DNA of 16,195 nucleotides from Paratractidigestivibacter sp963649365 (GTDB taxonomy: Bacteria > Actinomycetota > Coriobacteriia > Coriobacteriales > Atopobiaceae). Below are positions 1 through 6,697 of this stretch, piece by piece. Position 1 is the stretch's first letter. Each line of letters opens with the position of its first letter. The translations under genes were made by a program, and so were the position numbers. The notes under the pieces are model-generated. The model saw only the letters and a list, made by a program, of their open reading frames with translations. It made no database searches and had not been told where the DNA came from. The DNA lies in NCBI GenBank assembly GCA_963649365.1, contig CAVJHQ010000053.1, positions 1-16,195 on the forward strand, written 5' to 3'.

Positions 1-422
<422 letters not shown>

Positions 423-436
423 CGCCACGGCTCCAC

Positions 437-453
437 CGGCGGCCTCTCCGCCG
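437..453 (+). other. Short GC hairpin between ATPase and binding-protein genes
   Basis: A 6-bp stem (437-442 with 448-453, CGGCGG/CCGCCG) and a 5-nt loop lie in the 67-nt gap after the ATPase gene. No T-run follows, so it is not an obvious terminator; it may be an mRNA processing or stabilising structure. A TATAAG at 464-469 could be a -10 box for the binding-protein gene, but no -35 box is visible at the usual distance. Confidence 0.3.
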
Positions 454-489
454 TATAGACACATATAAGCCCTAGGGAAGGGGAACACC

Positions 490-1338
490 ATGTCTTCTAT
501 GTCTCGTCGCCAGTTCATGCAGCTCCTCGGCGCCTCCGCGGCGACCGTCGCCGGCCTCGGCCTCGTCGGCTGCGGCGGCTCCTCCAGCTCCGACAGCTCC
601 TCCGACTCCAAGGTCGCCGCCATCAAGTCCCGCGGCAAGCTCAAGGCCGGCGTCAAGAAGGACGTCGTCGGCTACGGCATGCTGAACACCGCCACCAACA
701 CCTACGAGGGCATGGAGATCGACCTGTGCTACCAGGTCGCCGCGAAGATCTTCGACGTCTCCTACGACGAGGCGAAGAGCCAGGGCCTCGTCGAGTTCAC
801 CGACGTCACGCCCAAGACCCGCGGCCCGCTCATCGACAACGACCAGCTCGACATCATCTGCGCCACCTACACCATCACCGACGAGCGCAAGCAGAGCTGG
901 GACTTCACCGATCCCTACCGCACCGACCACATCGGCATCCTCATCAAGAAGGGCTCCATGTCCACGATGGCCGACCTCGACGGCAAGCACATCGGCGTCT
1001 CCCAGGGCTCCACGACCAAGGACGCCATCACCAAGATGCTCGAGGAGCAGGGCGTCTCGGCCACCCCGACGTTCGACGAGTACCCCGACTACCCGTCCAT
1101 CAACTCCGCGCTCGACGCCGGCCAGATCGACGCCTTCGCCATGGACCGCTCCACCCTCAAGACCTACACCACCGACGACAAGGAGCTCCTGCAGCCCGAG
1201 ATCGAGTTCGGCGCCCAGGAGTACGGCATCGCGACCAAGAAGGGCTGCGACCTGTCCGCGGTGACCGAGGAGGTCGTGACCGAGGTCGTCTCCAACGGCT
1301 GGATCGACCAGGAGGTCGAGACCTGGGGCCTGCTCTAG
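490..1338 (+). CDS. Polar amino-acid ABC transporter substrate-binding lipoprotein (SBP family 3)
   Basis: The extracytoplasmic binding protein that captures an amino acid for the two permeases downstream. The 282-residue product starts with a lipoprotein signal: SRRQFMQLL (twin-arginine-like), a hydrophobic run, then lipobox LVGC with Cys28 as the lipidation site, followed by a Ser/Gly/Asp linker. The mature part follows the SBP_bac_3 pattern: GMEIDLCYQVAAKIF, TPKTRGPLIDNDQLDIICAT, TITDERKQSWDFTDPYR and DLDGKHIGVSQGSTTKDAI. These resemble Glu/Asp-type binding proteins (PEB1/GluB-like), so an acidic or amide amino acid is the likeliest ligand; that is inference. The start at 490 is set by GAAGGGG (477-483) six bases upstream; an ATG at 499 is also in frame. 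The twin-arginine-like RR suggests but does not prove Tat export. Confidence 0.93.
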   Translation: MSSMSRRQFMQLLGASAATVAGLGLVGCGGSSSSDSSSDSKVAAIKSRGKLKAGVKKDVVGYGMLNTATNTYEGMEIDLCYQVAAKIFDVSYDEAKSQGLVEFTDVTPKTRGPLIDNDQLDIICATYTITDERKQSWDFTDPYRTDHIGILIKKGSMSTMADLDGKHIGVSQGSTTKDAITKMLEEQGVSATPTFDEYPDYPSINSALDAGQIDAFAMDRSTLKTYTTDDKELLQPEIEFGAQEYGIATKKGCDLSAVTEEVVTEVVSNGWIDQEVETWGLL

Positions 1339-1407
1339 GGCTTTATGCTCGGGACCGCGCCCGGCAAGTCGCGCGCAACGCCGCCTTTCGCCAGGCGCGG
1401 TCGGTCC

Positions 1408-1440
1408 GGTCGCCCGGGTTTTCGCTTCGCCCGGGCGGCC
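1408..1440 (+). other. Stem-loop between binding-protein and permease genes
   Basis: An 11-bp stem with one G-U pair (1408-1418 with 1430-1440, core CGCCCGGG/CCCGGGCG) and an 11-nt loop sits in the 133-nt gap after the binding-protein gene. No T-tract follows. In known importer operons such stem-loops often protect the binding-protein message and lower downstream expression; that role is inferred here from position. Confidence 0.45.
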
Positions 1441-1471
1441 TGTACGTTTACGGTAACTAGAAGGGAAAGAG

Positions 1472-2224
1472 ATGTTAGACGGACTTCTCGACCCGATGCG
1501 ATGGTCGATGACCTTCGCGGAGATGGACACGATGTGGACGGGCTTCGGCCTCACGCTGCAGGTCGTCGTCGCGGGTCTGGCGCTCTCGATCGTGCTCGGC
1601 ACGATCCTCGGCGTCTTCTCCACCACTCGTAATGTCGTCCTGCGCGGGATCAGCCGCGTCTACGTCGAGTTCTACCAGAACACGCCGCTGCCGGTGCAGG
1701 TCTTCTTCATGTACATGGCCGGCCCGAAGCTCCTGCAGGCGCTTCTCGGCACCGCGGACCCCGTCCGCACGAGCGCCTTCGCGCTGGGCACCCTCGGCGT
1801 CGGCCTCTACCACGCGGCCTACATCTCCGAGGTCATCCGCACCGGCATCGAGGCCGTGCCCAAGGGCCAGATGGAGGCGGCGCTCTCGCAGGGCTTCACC
1901 CGTGTCCAGGCCTACGTCTACGTCATCCTGCCGCAGACGTTCAAGATCATCCTGCCGCCGATGTGCAACCAGGCGCTGAACCTCGTCAAGAACACCTCGG
2001 TCCTGGCCATGATCGCCGGCGGCGACCTGATGTACAACGCCGACAACTTCGTCTCGACCTACGGCTACCTGCAGGGCTACATCATGGCCTGCGTGCTGTA
2101 CTTCATCATCTGCTTCCCGCTGGCGCTGCTCGTCCAGTGGCTCGAGAAGCGTTCCAAGCTGCGCCCGCGTGCCAAGGACATCCCCGGCATCACCGACGCG
2201 CCCGAGCTCGCTGAGGAGGCGTAG
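1472..2224 (+). CDS. Amino-acid ABC transporter permease 1 (HisM/GlnP-type)
   Basis: An inner-membrane channel subunit of the polar amino-acid importer, 250 residues. Hydrophobic segments occur near residues 25-50 (LTLQVVVAGLALSIVLGTIL), around residues 70-85, and across 190-225. The ATPase-docking EAA loop is clear: VPKGQMEAALSQGF followed by YVILPQTFKIILPP. The fragment EFYQNTPLPVQVFFMY matches the usual polar amino-acid permease pattern of an E(L/F)xRxTPLLVQ-type segment before the second membrane span. The start is supported by AAGGGAAAGAG (1461-1471) directly upstream. The C-terminal tail after the last span is rather long and charged (about 30 residues). The next permease follows after three bases, so the two are translationally coupled and probably form a heterodimer. 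Confidence 0.93.
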   Translation: MLDGLLDPMRWSMTFAEMDTMWTGFGLTLQVVVAGLALSIVLGTILGVFSTTRNVVLRGISRVYVEFYQNTPLPVQVFFMYMAGPKLLQALLGTADPVRTSAFALGTLGVGLYHAAYISEVIRTGIEAVPKGQMEAALSQGFTRVQAYVYVILPQTFKIILPPMCNQALNLVKNTSVLAMIAGGDLMYNADNFVSTYGYLQGYIMACVLYFIICFPLALLVQWLEKRSKLRPRAKDIPGITDAPELAEEA

Positions 2225-2227
2225 CCG

Positions 2228-2875
2228 ATGGACATCTTTACCCCCGACAACGTCGGCTTCATGCTCGGCGGCTTCGGCAAGACCCTGATCGTCTCGTTCT
2301 TCGCGATCATCCTCTCGATTCTTTTCGGCACCGTGCTCGCCATGGTCAAGCAGTACTGCAAGGGCAAGCTCAAGGTCTTCAGCCTGCTGGTGAGCGCCTA
2401 CATCGAGCTCTTCCGCTGCACGCCGAACCTTCTGTGGATCCTCTTCATCTACTTCACCGTCAAGGGCAACGACGTCGTGATCTCGGTCCTCGCGTTCACG
2501 ATCTTCACCTCGGCGGTCATGGCCGAGATCGTCCGCGGAGGCTTCAACTCGATCCCGAAGAGCCAGTTCGAGGCTGCTCAGTCCCAGGGCTTCGGCTTCT
2601 TCCAGACCATGTGGCTCATCATCCTGCCGCAGACCTTCAAGACGATCATCCCGGCGCTGTTCTCGCAGTGCACGACGGTGATCAAGGACTCCTCGTACCT
2701 GGCCGGCATCAACGTCGCGGAGTTCATGTACTGCTCGCGCGTCGTCATGGCCAAGACCACGGGCCTCGAGGGCGTCCTGCTCGTCTACGGCTTCGTCTTC
2801 CTGCTCTACTTCGCGCTCAACTTCGGAATCTCGCTTCTTGTCCGATCGTACCAGCGCAGGGTCGCCGCGGCGTAG
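2228..2875 (+). CDS. Amino-acid ABC transporter permease 2 (HisQ/GlnP-type)
   Basis: Second channel subunit of the same importer, 215 residues, close to the usual length for this family. It has hydrophobic spans near residues 13-40, 55-85 and 185-208. The EAA loop reads IPKSQFEAAQSQGF followed by LIILPQTFKTIIPA, which parallels permease 1. ELFRCTPNLLWILFIYF corresponds to the ELxRxTP segment of polar amino-acid permeases. The GAGGAGG just before the upstream stop codon serves as its ribosome-binding site, so initiation depends on translation of permease 1. It is the last gene of the importer operon; a terminator follows 9 bases after the stop. Confidence 0.93.
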   Translation: MDIFTPDNVGFMLGGFGKTLIVSFFAIILSILFGTVLAMVKQYCKGKLKVFSLLVSAYIELFRCTPNLLWILFIYFTVKGNDVVISVLAFTIFTSAVMAEIVRGGFNSIPKSQFEAAQSQGFGFFQTMWLIILPQTFKTIIPALFSQCTTVIKDSSYLAGINVAEFMYCSRVVMAKTTGLEGVLLVYGFVFLLYFALNFGISLLVRSYQRRVAAA

Positions 2876-2884
2876 TAATGTGGG

Positions 2885-2920
2885 GGCGGGCGAGGTGGAA
2901 GACACCCGCCCGCCTTTGTT
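2885..2920 (+). terminator. Intrinsic terminator closing the ABC importer operon
   Basis: GGCGGGCG (2885-2892) pairs with CGCCCGCC (2907-2914). The stem continues past one bulged A as GGTG (2894-2897)/CACC (2903-2906) around a GAAGA loop. TTTGTT follows at once. Position right after permease 2 fits. Confidence 0.85.
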
Positions 2921-2941
2921 CTAAGTATTGAGGAGGTCGCC

Positions 2942-3601
2942 ATGTCCATCGACACCGATTCCGTCTCGCCGGATACCGAGACGTACCCCGTCGTCATCAC
3001 CATCGCCCGCGACTTCGGCGCCGAGGGCCACGAGATCGGCAAGATGCTCTCGCTCGAGCTCGGGATCCCGTTCTACGACAACGAGCTGCTGGTCCGCGCC
3101 TCGGAGCGTGCCGGCTCCTCGGTCTCCGACGCCGCCGCCTACGACGAGCAGTGCGCCGCCGAGCTCTTCGCGTTCCTGCCCGACCGCATGGACGCGCGCT
3201 CCAACGGCGACAAGCTCTTCGCGCACGTCGTCGAGGTCGTCCAGGAGCTGGGCTGCAAGCCCTGCATCATCGAGGGGCGTCTTTCCGACTACATCCTGCG
3301 CGAGAACCCGAACCAGATCGCGGTCCTGGTCACGGCCCCCCTCGACGCCCGCGTGGAGATCGTCCGCCGCAAGCGCGGCTGGGACGAGAAGAAGGCCAAG
3401 AAGCTCGTGAAGAAGATGCAGCGCGGCCGCGAGCTCTTCTACGAGCGCTATTCTCACGGGCACTGCGGCCTGCACGACAACAAGGACCTGGTCGTCAACC
3501 GCGCTCGCTTCGGGCGCCAGGGCTGCGTCGACATCATCGCCGCCGCCTACCGCACCAAGGTCGCGGCCGTCGAGGCGGCCCAGAAGTCCCAAGCCGAGTA
3601 A
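2942..3601 (+). CDS. Cytidylate-kinase-like family protein (Cytidylate_kin2 type)
   Basis: A 219-residue predicted P-loop nucleoside-monophosphate-kinase-like protein. The N-terminal strand and loop read VVITIARDFGAEGHEIGKML, which matches the family pattern ITISRxxGSGGxxIGxxLA but has GAEGHE in place of GSGGRE, and no P-loop lysine. Further family features: LGIPFYDNELL, the strand CIIEGRLSDYIL, VLVTAPLDARVEIVRRKRGWDEKKAKKLVKKMQRGRELFYERY (lid-like, Arg/Lys-rich), and DLVVNRARFG near the end. True substrates of this family are not firmly established, so CMP phosphorylation should not be assumed. The start follows AGGAGGT (2931-2937) with four bases of spacing. It stands between two terminators, so it is probably monocistronic. 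Confidence 0.8.
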   Translation: MSIDTDSVSPDTETYPVVITIARDFGAEGHEIGKMLSLELGIPFYDNELLVRASERAGSSVSDAAAYDEQCAAELFAFLPDRMDARSNGDKLFAHVVEVVQELGCKPCIIEGRLSDYILRENPNQIAVLVTAPLDARVEIVRRKRGWDEKKAKKLVKKMQRGRELFYERYSHGHCGLHDNKDLVVNRARFGRQGCVDIIAAAYRTKVAAVEAAQKSQAE

Positions 3602-3621
3602 AGGGCCTCTTTATGTGACCG

Positions 3622-3671
3622 GCGCGCCCTCTTCCCGCGGTCTTCGGCGGGAAGAGGGCGCGCTTTTTGTT
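3622..3671 (+). terminator. Very strong intrinsic terminator after the kinase-like gene
   Basis: A perfect 17-bp stem (3622-3638 with 3647-3663, GCGCGCCCTCTTCCCGC and its complement) with an 8-nt loop is followed by TTTTTGTT. It isolates the kinase-like gene from sdaA. Confidence 0.92.
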
Positions 3672-3695
3672 TGCTTCGGTCTGTTTGCTCCGGAA

Positions 3696-3704
3696 TGCCA
3701 TAAT
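3696..3704 (+). promoter_or_regulatory. Possible extended -10 promoter for the L-serine ammonia-lyase gene
   Basis: TGC followed by CATAAT (3699-3704) forms an extended -10 element in the short AT-richer gap after the terminator. No good -35 box is seen, which is usual for extended -10 promoters. It would place the transcript start near 3711 with a leader of about 38 nt. Confidence 0.4.
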
Positions 3705-3748
3705 GCTTGTTTATTGGTTTGCGGGCTCGAGCGGGGGAGAAGAGACTC

Positions 3749-5341
3749 ATGGCGGGAAAGCCTCAGACACTGGCGACGACATCGGCGTTCGAGGTCCTGG
3801 GACCGATCATGGTCGGCCCTTCCTCCTCGCATACCGCAGGCGCGCTTCGCTGCGCTCAGGTCGCGGCCTCGCTGGTCGACGGCTCCGTGACCAGCGTGCG
3901 GTTCACCTTGTGGAACAGCTTCGCCCACACCTACCGCGGGCACGGCACCGACCGCGCGCTCGTGGCGGGCATCCTGGGCCTTTCCACGGACGACGAGCGG
4001 ATCCGCGACGCCTTCGCGCTCGCGCGGGAGGCGGGGCTCGAGTTCGAGTTCAGCGTCGGCGGCGACGACGCGACCATGCACCCGAACACCGTCGACATCG
4101 AGATGGAGAGCGACTCGGGCGCCACGGCGACCGTCCGCGGCGAGAGCCTGGGCGGCGGCAAGGTCCGCATCAGCCGCATCAACGGCGTCGGCGTGAGCGT
4201 GACGGGCCGCTACTCGACGCTCTTCGTCTCTCACCGGGACGTGCCGGGCGTGCTCGCCGCCTTGGCGAACCTGCTTGCGTACGCGCACGTGAACATCGCG
4301 TTCTGCCGCACGTATCGCACGGAGCGCGGCGGGCAGGCCTACACGGTGTTCGAGACCGACGGGTCGCCGGCCGAGGGCGTGCTCGCCATGGTCCGCGGGC
4401 TCGAGAACGTCGACTACGCGACGTTCATCTCGCTGTCCGGCGCAGGCGCCGTCGTCGGCCCCGGCGTGACCGCCGAGGAGCTCTTCGACGACGGCGCGCA
4501 GATGCTCGACGCGTGCGCCGAGCTGGGACTCTCCATCGGCGGGGTGATGCGGACCCGCGAGCAGATGCTCATCGGGCCCGAGCGCGCCGAGCGCGAGATG
4601 CGCCGCGTGCTCGCCGTTATGCGGCAAGAGACGAGCGAGCCGATCGCGGACCCGGTGCGCTCGCTCGGGGGCTTCATCGGCGGGGAGGCCAAGGGGGTCG
4701 CCGACGCCTCGGCGCGGCTCGCCTCTTCCCTTATGGGCCCCGTGCAGACCGACGCCGTGGCTCGGGCCCTCGCGGTGCTCGAGCGCTCCGCCGCCATGGG
4801 GGTCATCGTCGCGGCCCCGACGGCCGGTTCGTCGGGCGTGGTCCCGGGGTGCGTCCTCGCGCTCGCCGACGCGCTCGGCTCGAGCGACGACGAGGTCATG
4901 GAGGCGCTCTACTGCGCCGCGGCCATCGGGCTGAACATCCAGACGGGCGCCTGCGTGGCGGGCGCCGAGGGCGGCTGCCAGGCCGAGGTCGGCAGCGCGG
5001 CCGCGATGGCCGCCGCGGCGTGCGCGCAGCTCCTCGGCGGAACTCCCGAGCAGGCGCTCACGGCGAGCTCGCTCGCGATCTCGAACCTCCTCGGGCTCGT
5101 GTGCGACCCGGTGGGCGGCCTTGTCGAGGTGCCGTGCCACGCGCGAAACGCCATCGGCGTGGCCGCGGCCTTCTCCTCGGCGCAGCTCGCGCTGTCGGGC
5201 CTCGAGTGGCTGGTGCCGTTCGACCAGGTGGTGCATGCCATGAGCGAGGTGGGGCACGCGCTCCCGTCGTCGCTGCGCGAGACGGCCCGCGGCGGCCTCG
5301 CCGCGACCCCCGCCGCCTGCCACGCTTGCCGCTCCCACTAG
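3749..5341 (+). CDS. sdaA: L-serine ammonia-lyase (serine dehydratase), iron-sulfur type, single chain with ACT domain
   Basis: Cytoplasmic enzyme that converts L-serine to pyruvate and ammonia using a [4Fe-4S] cluster. The 530-residue chain holds a beta domain first (EVLGPIMVGPSSSHTAGALR, residues 15-34), then an ACT-like segment (about 155-227, YSTLFVSHRDVPGVLAALAN), then the alpha domain (AAPTAGSSGVVPG near 356-368; GCQAEVG; CDPVGG; VPCHARNAIG). Cys410, Cys452 and Cys463 are spaced 42 and 11, the spacing of the cluster ligands known in single-chain serine dehydratases. Beta-ACT-alpha order in one chain is longer than the roughly 450-residue enterobacterial form without ACT. The frame is open 14 codons further upstream (ATG 3707), but GGGGGAGAAG before ATG 3749 and the domain start favour 3749. 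No terminator follows: the stop lies seven bases before the RAYT element. The ACT domain suggests control by an amino acid. Confidence 0.93.
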   Translation: MAGKPQTLATTSAFEVLGPIMVGPSSSHTAGALRCAQVAASLVDGSVTSVRFTLWNSFAHTYRGHGTDRALVAGILGLSTDDERIRDAFALAREAGLEFEFSVGGDDATMHPNTVDIEMESDSGATATVRGESLGGGKVRISRINGVGVSVTGRYSTLFVSHRDVPGVLAALANLLAYAHVNIAFCRTYRTERGGQAYTVFETDGSPAEGVLAMVRGLENVDYATFISLSGAGAVVGPGVTAEELFDDGAQMLDACAELGLSIGGVMRTREQMLIGPERAEREMRRVLAVMRQETSEPIADPVRSLGGFIGGEAKGVADASARLASSLMGPVQTDAVARALAVLERSAAMGVIVAAPTAGSSGVVPGCVLALADALGSSDDEVMEALYCAAAIGLNIQTGACVAGAEGGCQAEVGSAAAMAAAACAQLLGGTPEQALTASSLAISNLLGLVCDPVGGLVEVPCHARNAIGVAAAFSSAQLALSGLEWLVPFDQVVHAMSEVGHALPSSLRETARGGLAATPAACHACRSH

Positions 5342-5348
5342 TGACCAC

Positions 5349-5430
5349 TTTGGGGACGTTGGTTGCAGCTCTCGTTTGAGAGCTTTGGGGACGTTGGTTG
5401 CAGTCCTCATTTGAGAGCTTTCGGGACACA
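5349..5430 (+). repeat. Left end repeats of the RAYT element (35-bp period)
   Basis: Two units share TTTGGGGACGTTGGTTGCAG followed by a CTC-TTTGAGAGC tail; a third begins TTTCGGGACACA. The first unit contains a perfect 6-bp hairpin (5368-5373 with 5378-5383, GCTCTC/GAGAGC, loop GTTT); in the second the hairpin is imperfect. Confidence 0.85.
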
Positions 5431-5511
5431 CCTGGGACTGCCAGCTTCGGCGGGGGGGCGGGGCTCGGGGCCGTCGCGGTCAGCTTGCCGTGGGGTCGCC
5501 GCCGTTGCCGC

Positions 5512-6288
5512 TCACATTGGCGATGCCTCGTCGGCAGTGCTTCTTGCCCCTTCTTGACAGATCCGGTAAATCGTCGACTCGCCGATCCCGGTGAGGCGCG
5601 CCATCTGCTTATATCGCATGCCCGCCTTACGAATGGCAAGAAGGGCCTTGTTGCGCTCGGGCTTCGGCAGCGCCGCCAGCGTGTTCGGGCGAACTCCGAT
5701 AAGGAGCCGGACCTGCTCGATAGCGAAGTCGTCGTTGCGGGCGGCCTCGCCGAACGGGTCGTAGGGGCCGGGCGCGTCTTCGACCATCAGGGCGAGAAAC
5801 CCTGCCGCGCCCCCGAGTATGCCGAGGACCAGGCCGGTATCGGTGAGGCCGGGTTTGCCCAGATACTCGTGGTAGCTGCTCCAGCGGTAGCCGGCGGCCG
5901 TCGTGCCGAGGTCGACGGGGTTGTTGTGGATGTAGCGCACGGCACACAGAAGCTGCCGCTCGTCCTTGACCGGCACGCTCTTGAAGCGATTCTCGAACAA
6001 GTGGCCTCGCCGCCCGCACTTCGCGTTGAAGTACAGGGCGTACGAGGTGACGAGCGACTGCATGGCGACGCTCAGGGTGCCTTTCTCGTCCTGGATGAGC
6101 AGGTGGACGTGGTTATCCATAAGGCACCAGGCGAGGATAGATATCAAATACTCATCGACCCTTGTTTCTAGCCTGGAAAGAAACGCTAGTCGATCGTCAT
6201 CATCCTCGAAAATATCCTGCTTTCCGTTTCCCCTGAACATGACATGGTAAATACCTGTTTGTGAATACTCGCGTGCATATCTAGGCAT
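5512..6288 (-). CDS. REP-associated tyrosine transposase (Y1/HUH, IS200-like domain) with C-terminal helix-turn-helix
   Basis: Single-strand DNA transposase-like protein, 258 residues from ATG 6288. Residues 1-145 form the Y1_Tnp domain: YHVMFRGN near 14-21, the HUH pair His60/His62 in MDNHVHLLI, and likely nucleophile Tyr119 in VRYIHNNPV, followed by YRWSSYHEYLG as in RAYT proteins. The C-terminal third (about 190-248) is an extra helical region: ERNKALLAIRKAGMRYKQMARLTGIGESTIYRI reads like a helix-turn-helix that could recognise the repeats. The frame stays open 93 codons further upstream, but that part is low-complexity and runs into the end repeats. GGGGGA a few bases before ATG 6288 and the family start MPRYAREYSQTGIYH support the chosen start. 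All expected catalytic residues are present, so it may be active. Confidence 0.88.
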   Translation of the reverse strand: MPRYAREYSQTGIYHVMFRGNGKQDIFEDDDDRLAFLSRLETRVDEYLISILAWCLMDNHVHLLIQDEKGTLSVAMQSLVTSYALYFNAKCGRRGHLFENRFKSVPVKDERQLLCAVRYIHNNPVDLGTTAAGYRWSSYHEYLGKPGLTDTGLVLGILGGAAGFLALMVEDAPGPYDPFGEAARNDDFAIEQVRLLIGVRPNTLAALPKPERNKALLAIRKAGMRYKQMARLTGIGESTIYRICQEGARSTADEASPM

Positions 6289-6328
6289 AGCGTCCCCCAA
6301 TCGCTTTGCCAGAGTGTATCCACCGTAA

Positions 6329-6357
6329 CTTACGGAATGCCGACGGTTTGCCGACGG
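6329..6357. promoter_or_regulatory. 11-bp-phased CCGACGG iterons upstream of the RAYT gene
   Basis: On the + strand CTTACGG (6329), CCGACGG (6340) and CCGACGG (6351) start exactly 11 bp apart, 41-69 bp upstream of the RAYT start. A small inverted repeat CCGTAA-C-TTACGG (6323-6335) overlaps the first unit, and a 7-bp inverted repeat AACTGAC...GTCAGTT (6361-6367/6374-6380) lies beside the array. The same phased motif stands upstream of the gene at 14514-15542. Likely a protein-binding array for transcription control; the binder is unknown. Confidence 0.5.
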
Positions 6358-6380
6358 AGAAACTGACGCGCAGGTCAGTT

Positions 6381-6531
6381 GTGTGCGAATGGTTGAGAGG
6401 GGCGGCGAATGGTAGGAAATCCAGGCATGAGCGGTAAGGGCGCTCAGCGAGACCCGTATTTCTGTGTGCAGCCCCCGTCGATGTGTGAACGGTGCCGCGC
6501 CCGGACCGAAAGACGGCTGCCAAGGGTCGCG
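6381..6531. other. Non-coding interior of the RAYT element upstream of the transposase gene
   Basis: With the iterons and end repeats this is part of a 409-base stretch (6289-6697) without a convincing gene. I see no RNA gene or coding signal here. Reading frames exist on the minus strand but they are low-complexity and lack ribosome-binding sites. A TTGGCAGCC...TTTCGG motif on the minus strand near the right end resembles CTGCCAGCTTCGG inside the left end, so the inverted ends may extend about 110 bp in degenerate form. Confidence 0.4.
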
Positions 6532-6616
6532 ACCTGTGTCCCCAAACCTCTCAAATGAGGGCTGCAACCAACGTCCCCAAACTCGTCAAATGAGGGCTGC
6601 AACCAACGTCCCCAAA
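6532..6616 (-). repeat. Right end repeats of the RAYT element (35-bp period, inverted to the left end)
   Basis: Read on the minus strand, two units begin TTTGGGGACGTTGGTTGCAG and continue with CCCTCATTTGA; a third reads TTTGGGGACACAGG. Unit ends at 6616, 6581 and 6546 give an exact 35-bp period, the mirror image of the left end. Confidence 0.85.
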
Positions 6617-6697
6617 TCGACCGGGGGGTAAACGTGGTGATTGCGTGTAGAATAGGTCCTCGTCTGTAAATCCCCGATTGAGAAGGGAAGTGATGAG

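Larger units (their letters stand above)
5349..6616. mobile_element. RAYT-type element with inverted 35-bp-period repeat ends
   Basis: A 1268-bp unit opens with TTTGGGGACGTTGGTTGCAG on the left and closes with its reverse complement on the right. It carries one gene, a Y1/HUH transposase. Each end holds two full 35-bp units plus a degenerate third (left starts 5349, 5384, 5419; right unit ends 6616, 6581, 6546). The two ends are inverted relative to each other. The left end lies seven bases after the sdaA stop; the right end lies about 80 bases before the DUF969 gene. The arrangement matches known REP-associated transposases, where the enzyme sits between its cognate repeats. No target duplication is evident, as expected for this class. 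Confidence 0.75.

Noticed and set aside
1475..2905. Minus-strand open frame of 476 codons across the two permease genes
   Set aside because: Low-complexity Asp/Glu/Arg/His-rich translation typical of antisense frames in GC-rich DNA; both permeases are clearly coding on the other strand.
3707..3748. Upstream ATG for the serine ammonia-lyase
   Set aside because: It lies about where transcription should begin and has no ribosome-binding site; ATG 3749 has one and precedes the conserved domain directly.
5349..5430. 35-bp periodic repeats as a CRISPR array
   Set aside because: The period is filled by the repeat itself with no unique spacers, only two to three units occur, and an inverted set lies at the other end of a transposase gene.
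3611..5431. Minus-strand open frame of 606 codons opposite the serine ammonia-lyase gene
   Set aside because: It is an antisense shadow of a well-supported gene: Arg/Ala/Gly/His-rich, no domain, and its start lies in the RAYT end repeats.
6289..6567. 93-codon N-terminal extension of the transposase
   Set aside because: It reads through the iterons and into the end repeat, has no family similarity, and a ribosome-binding site stands right before ATG 6288.
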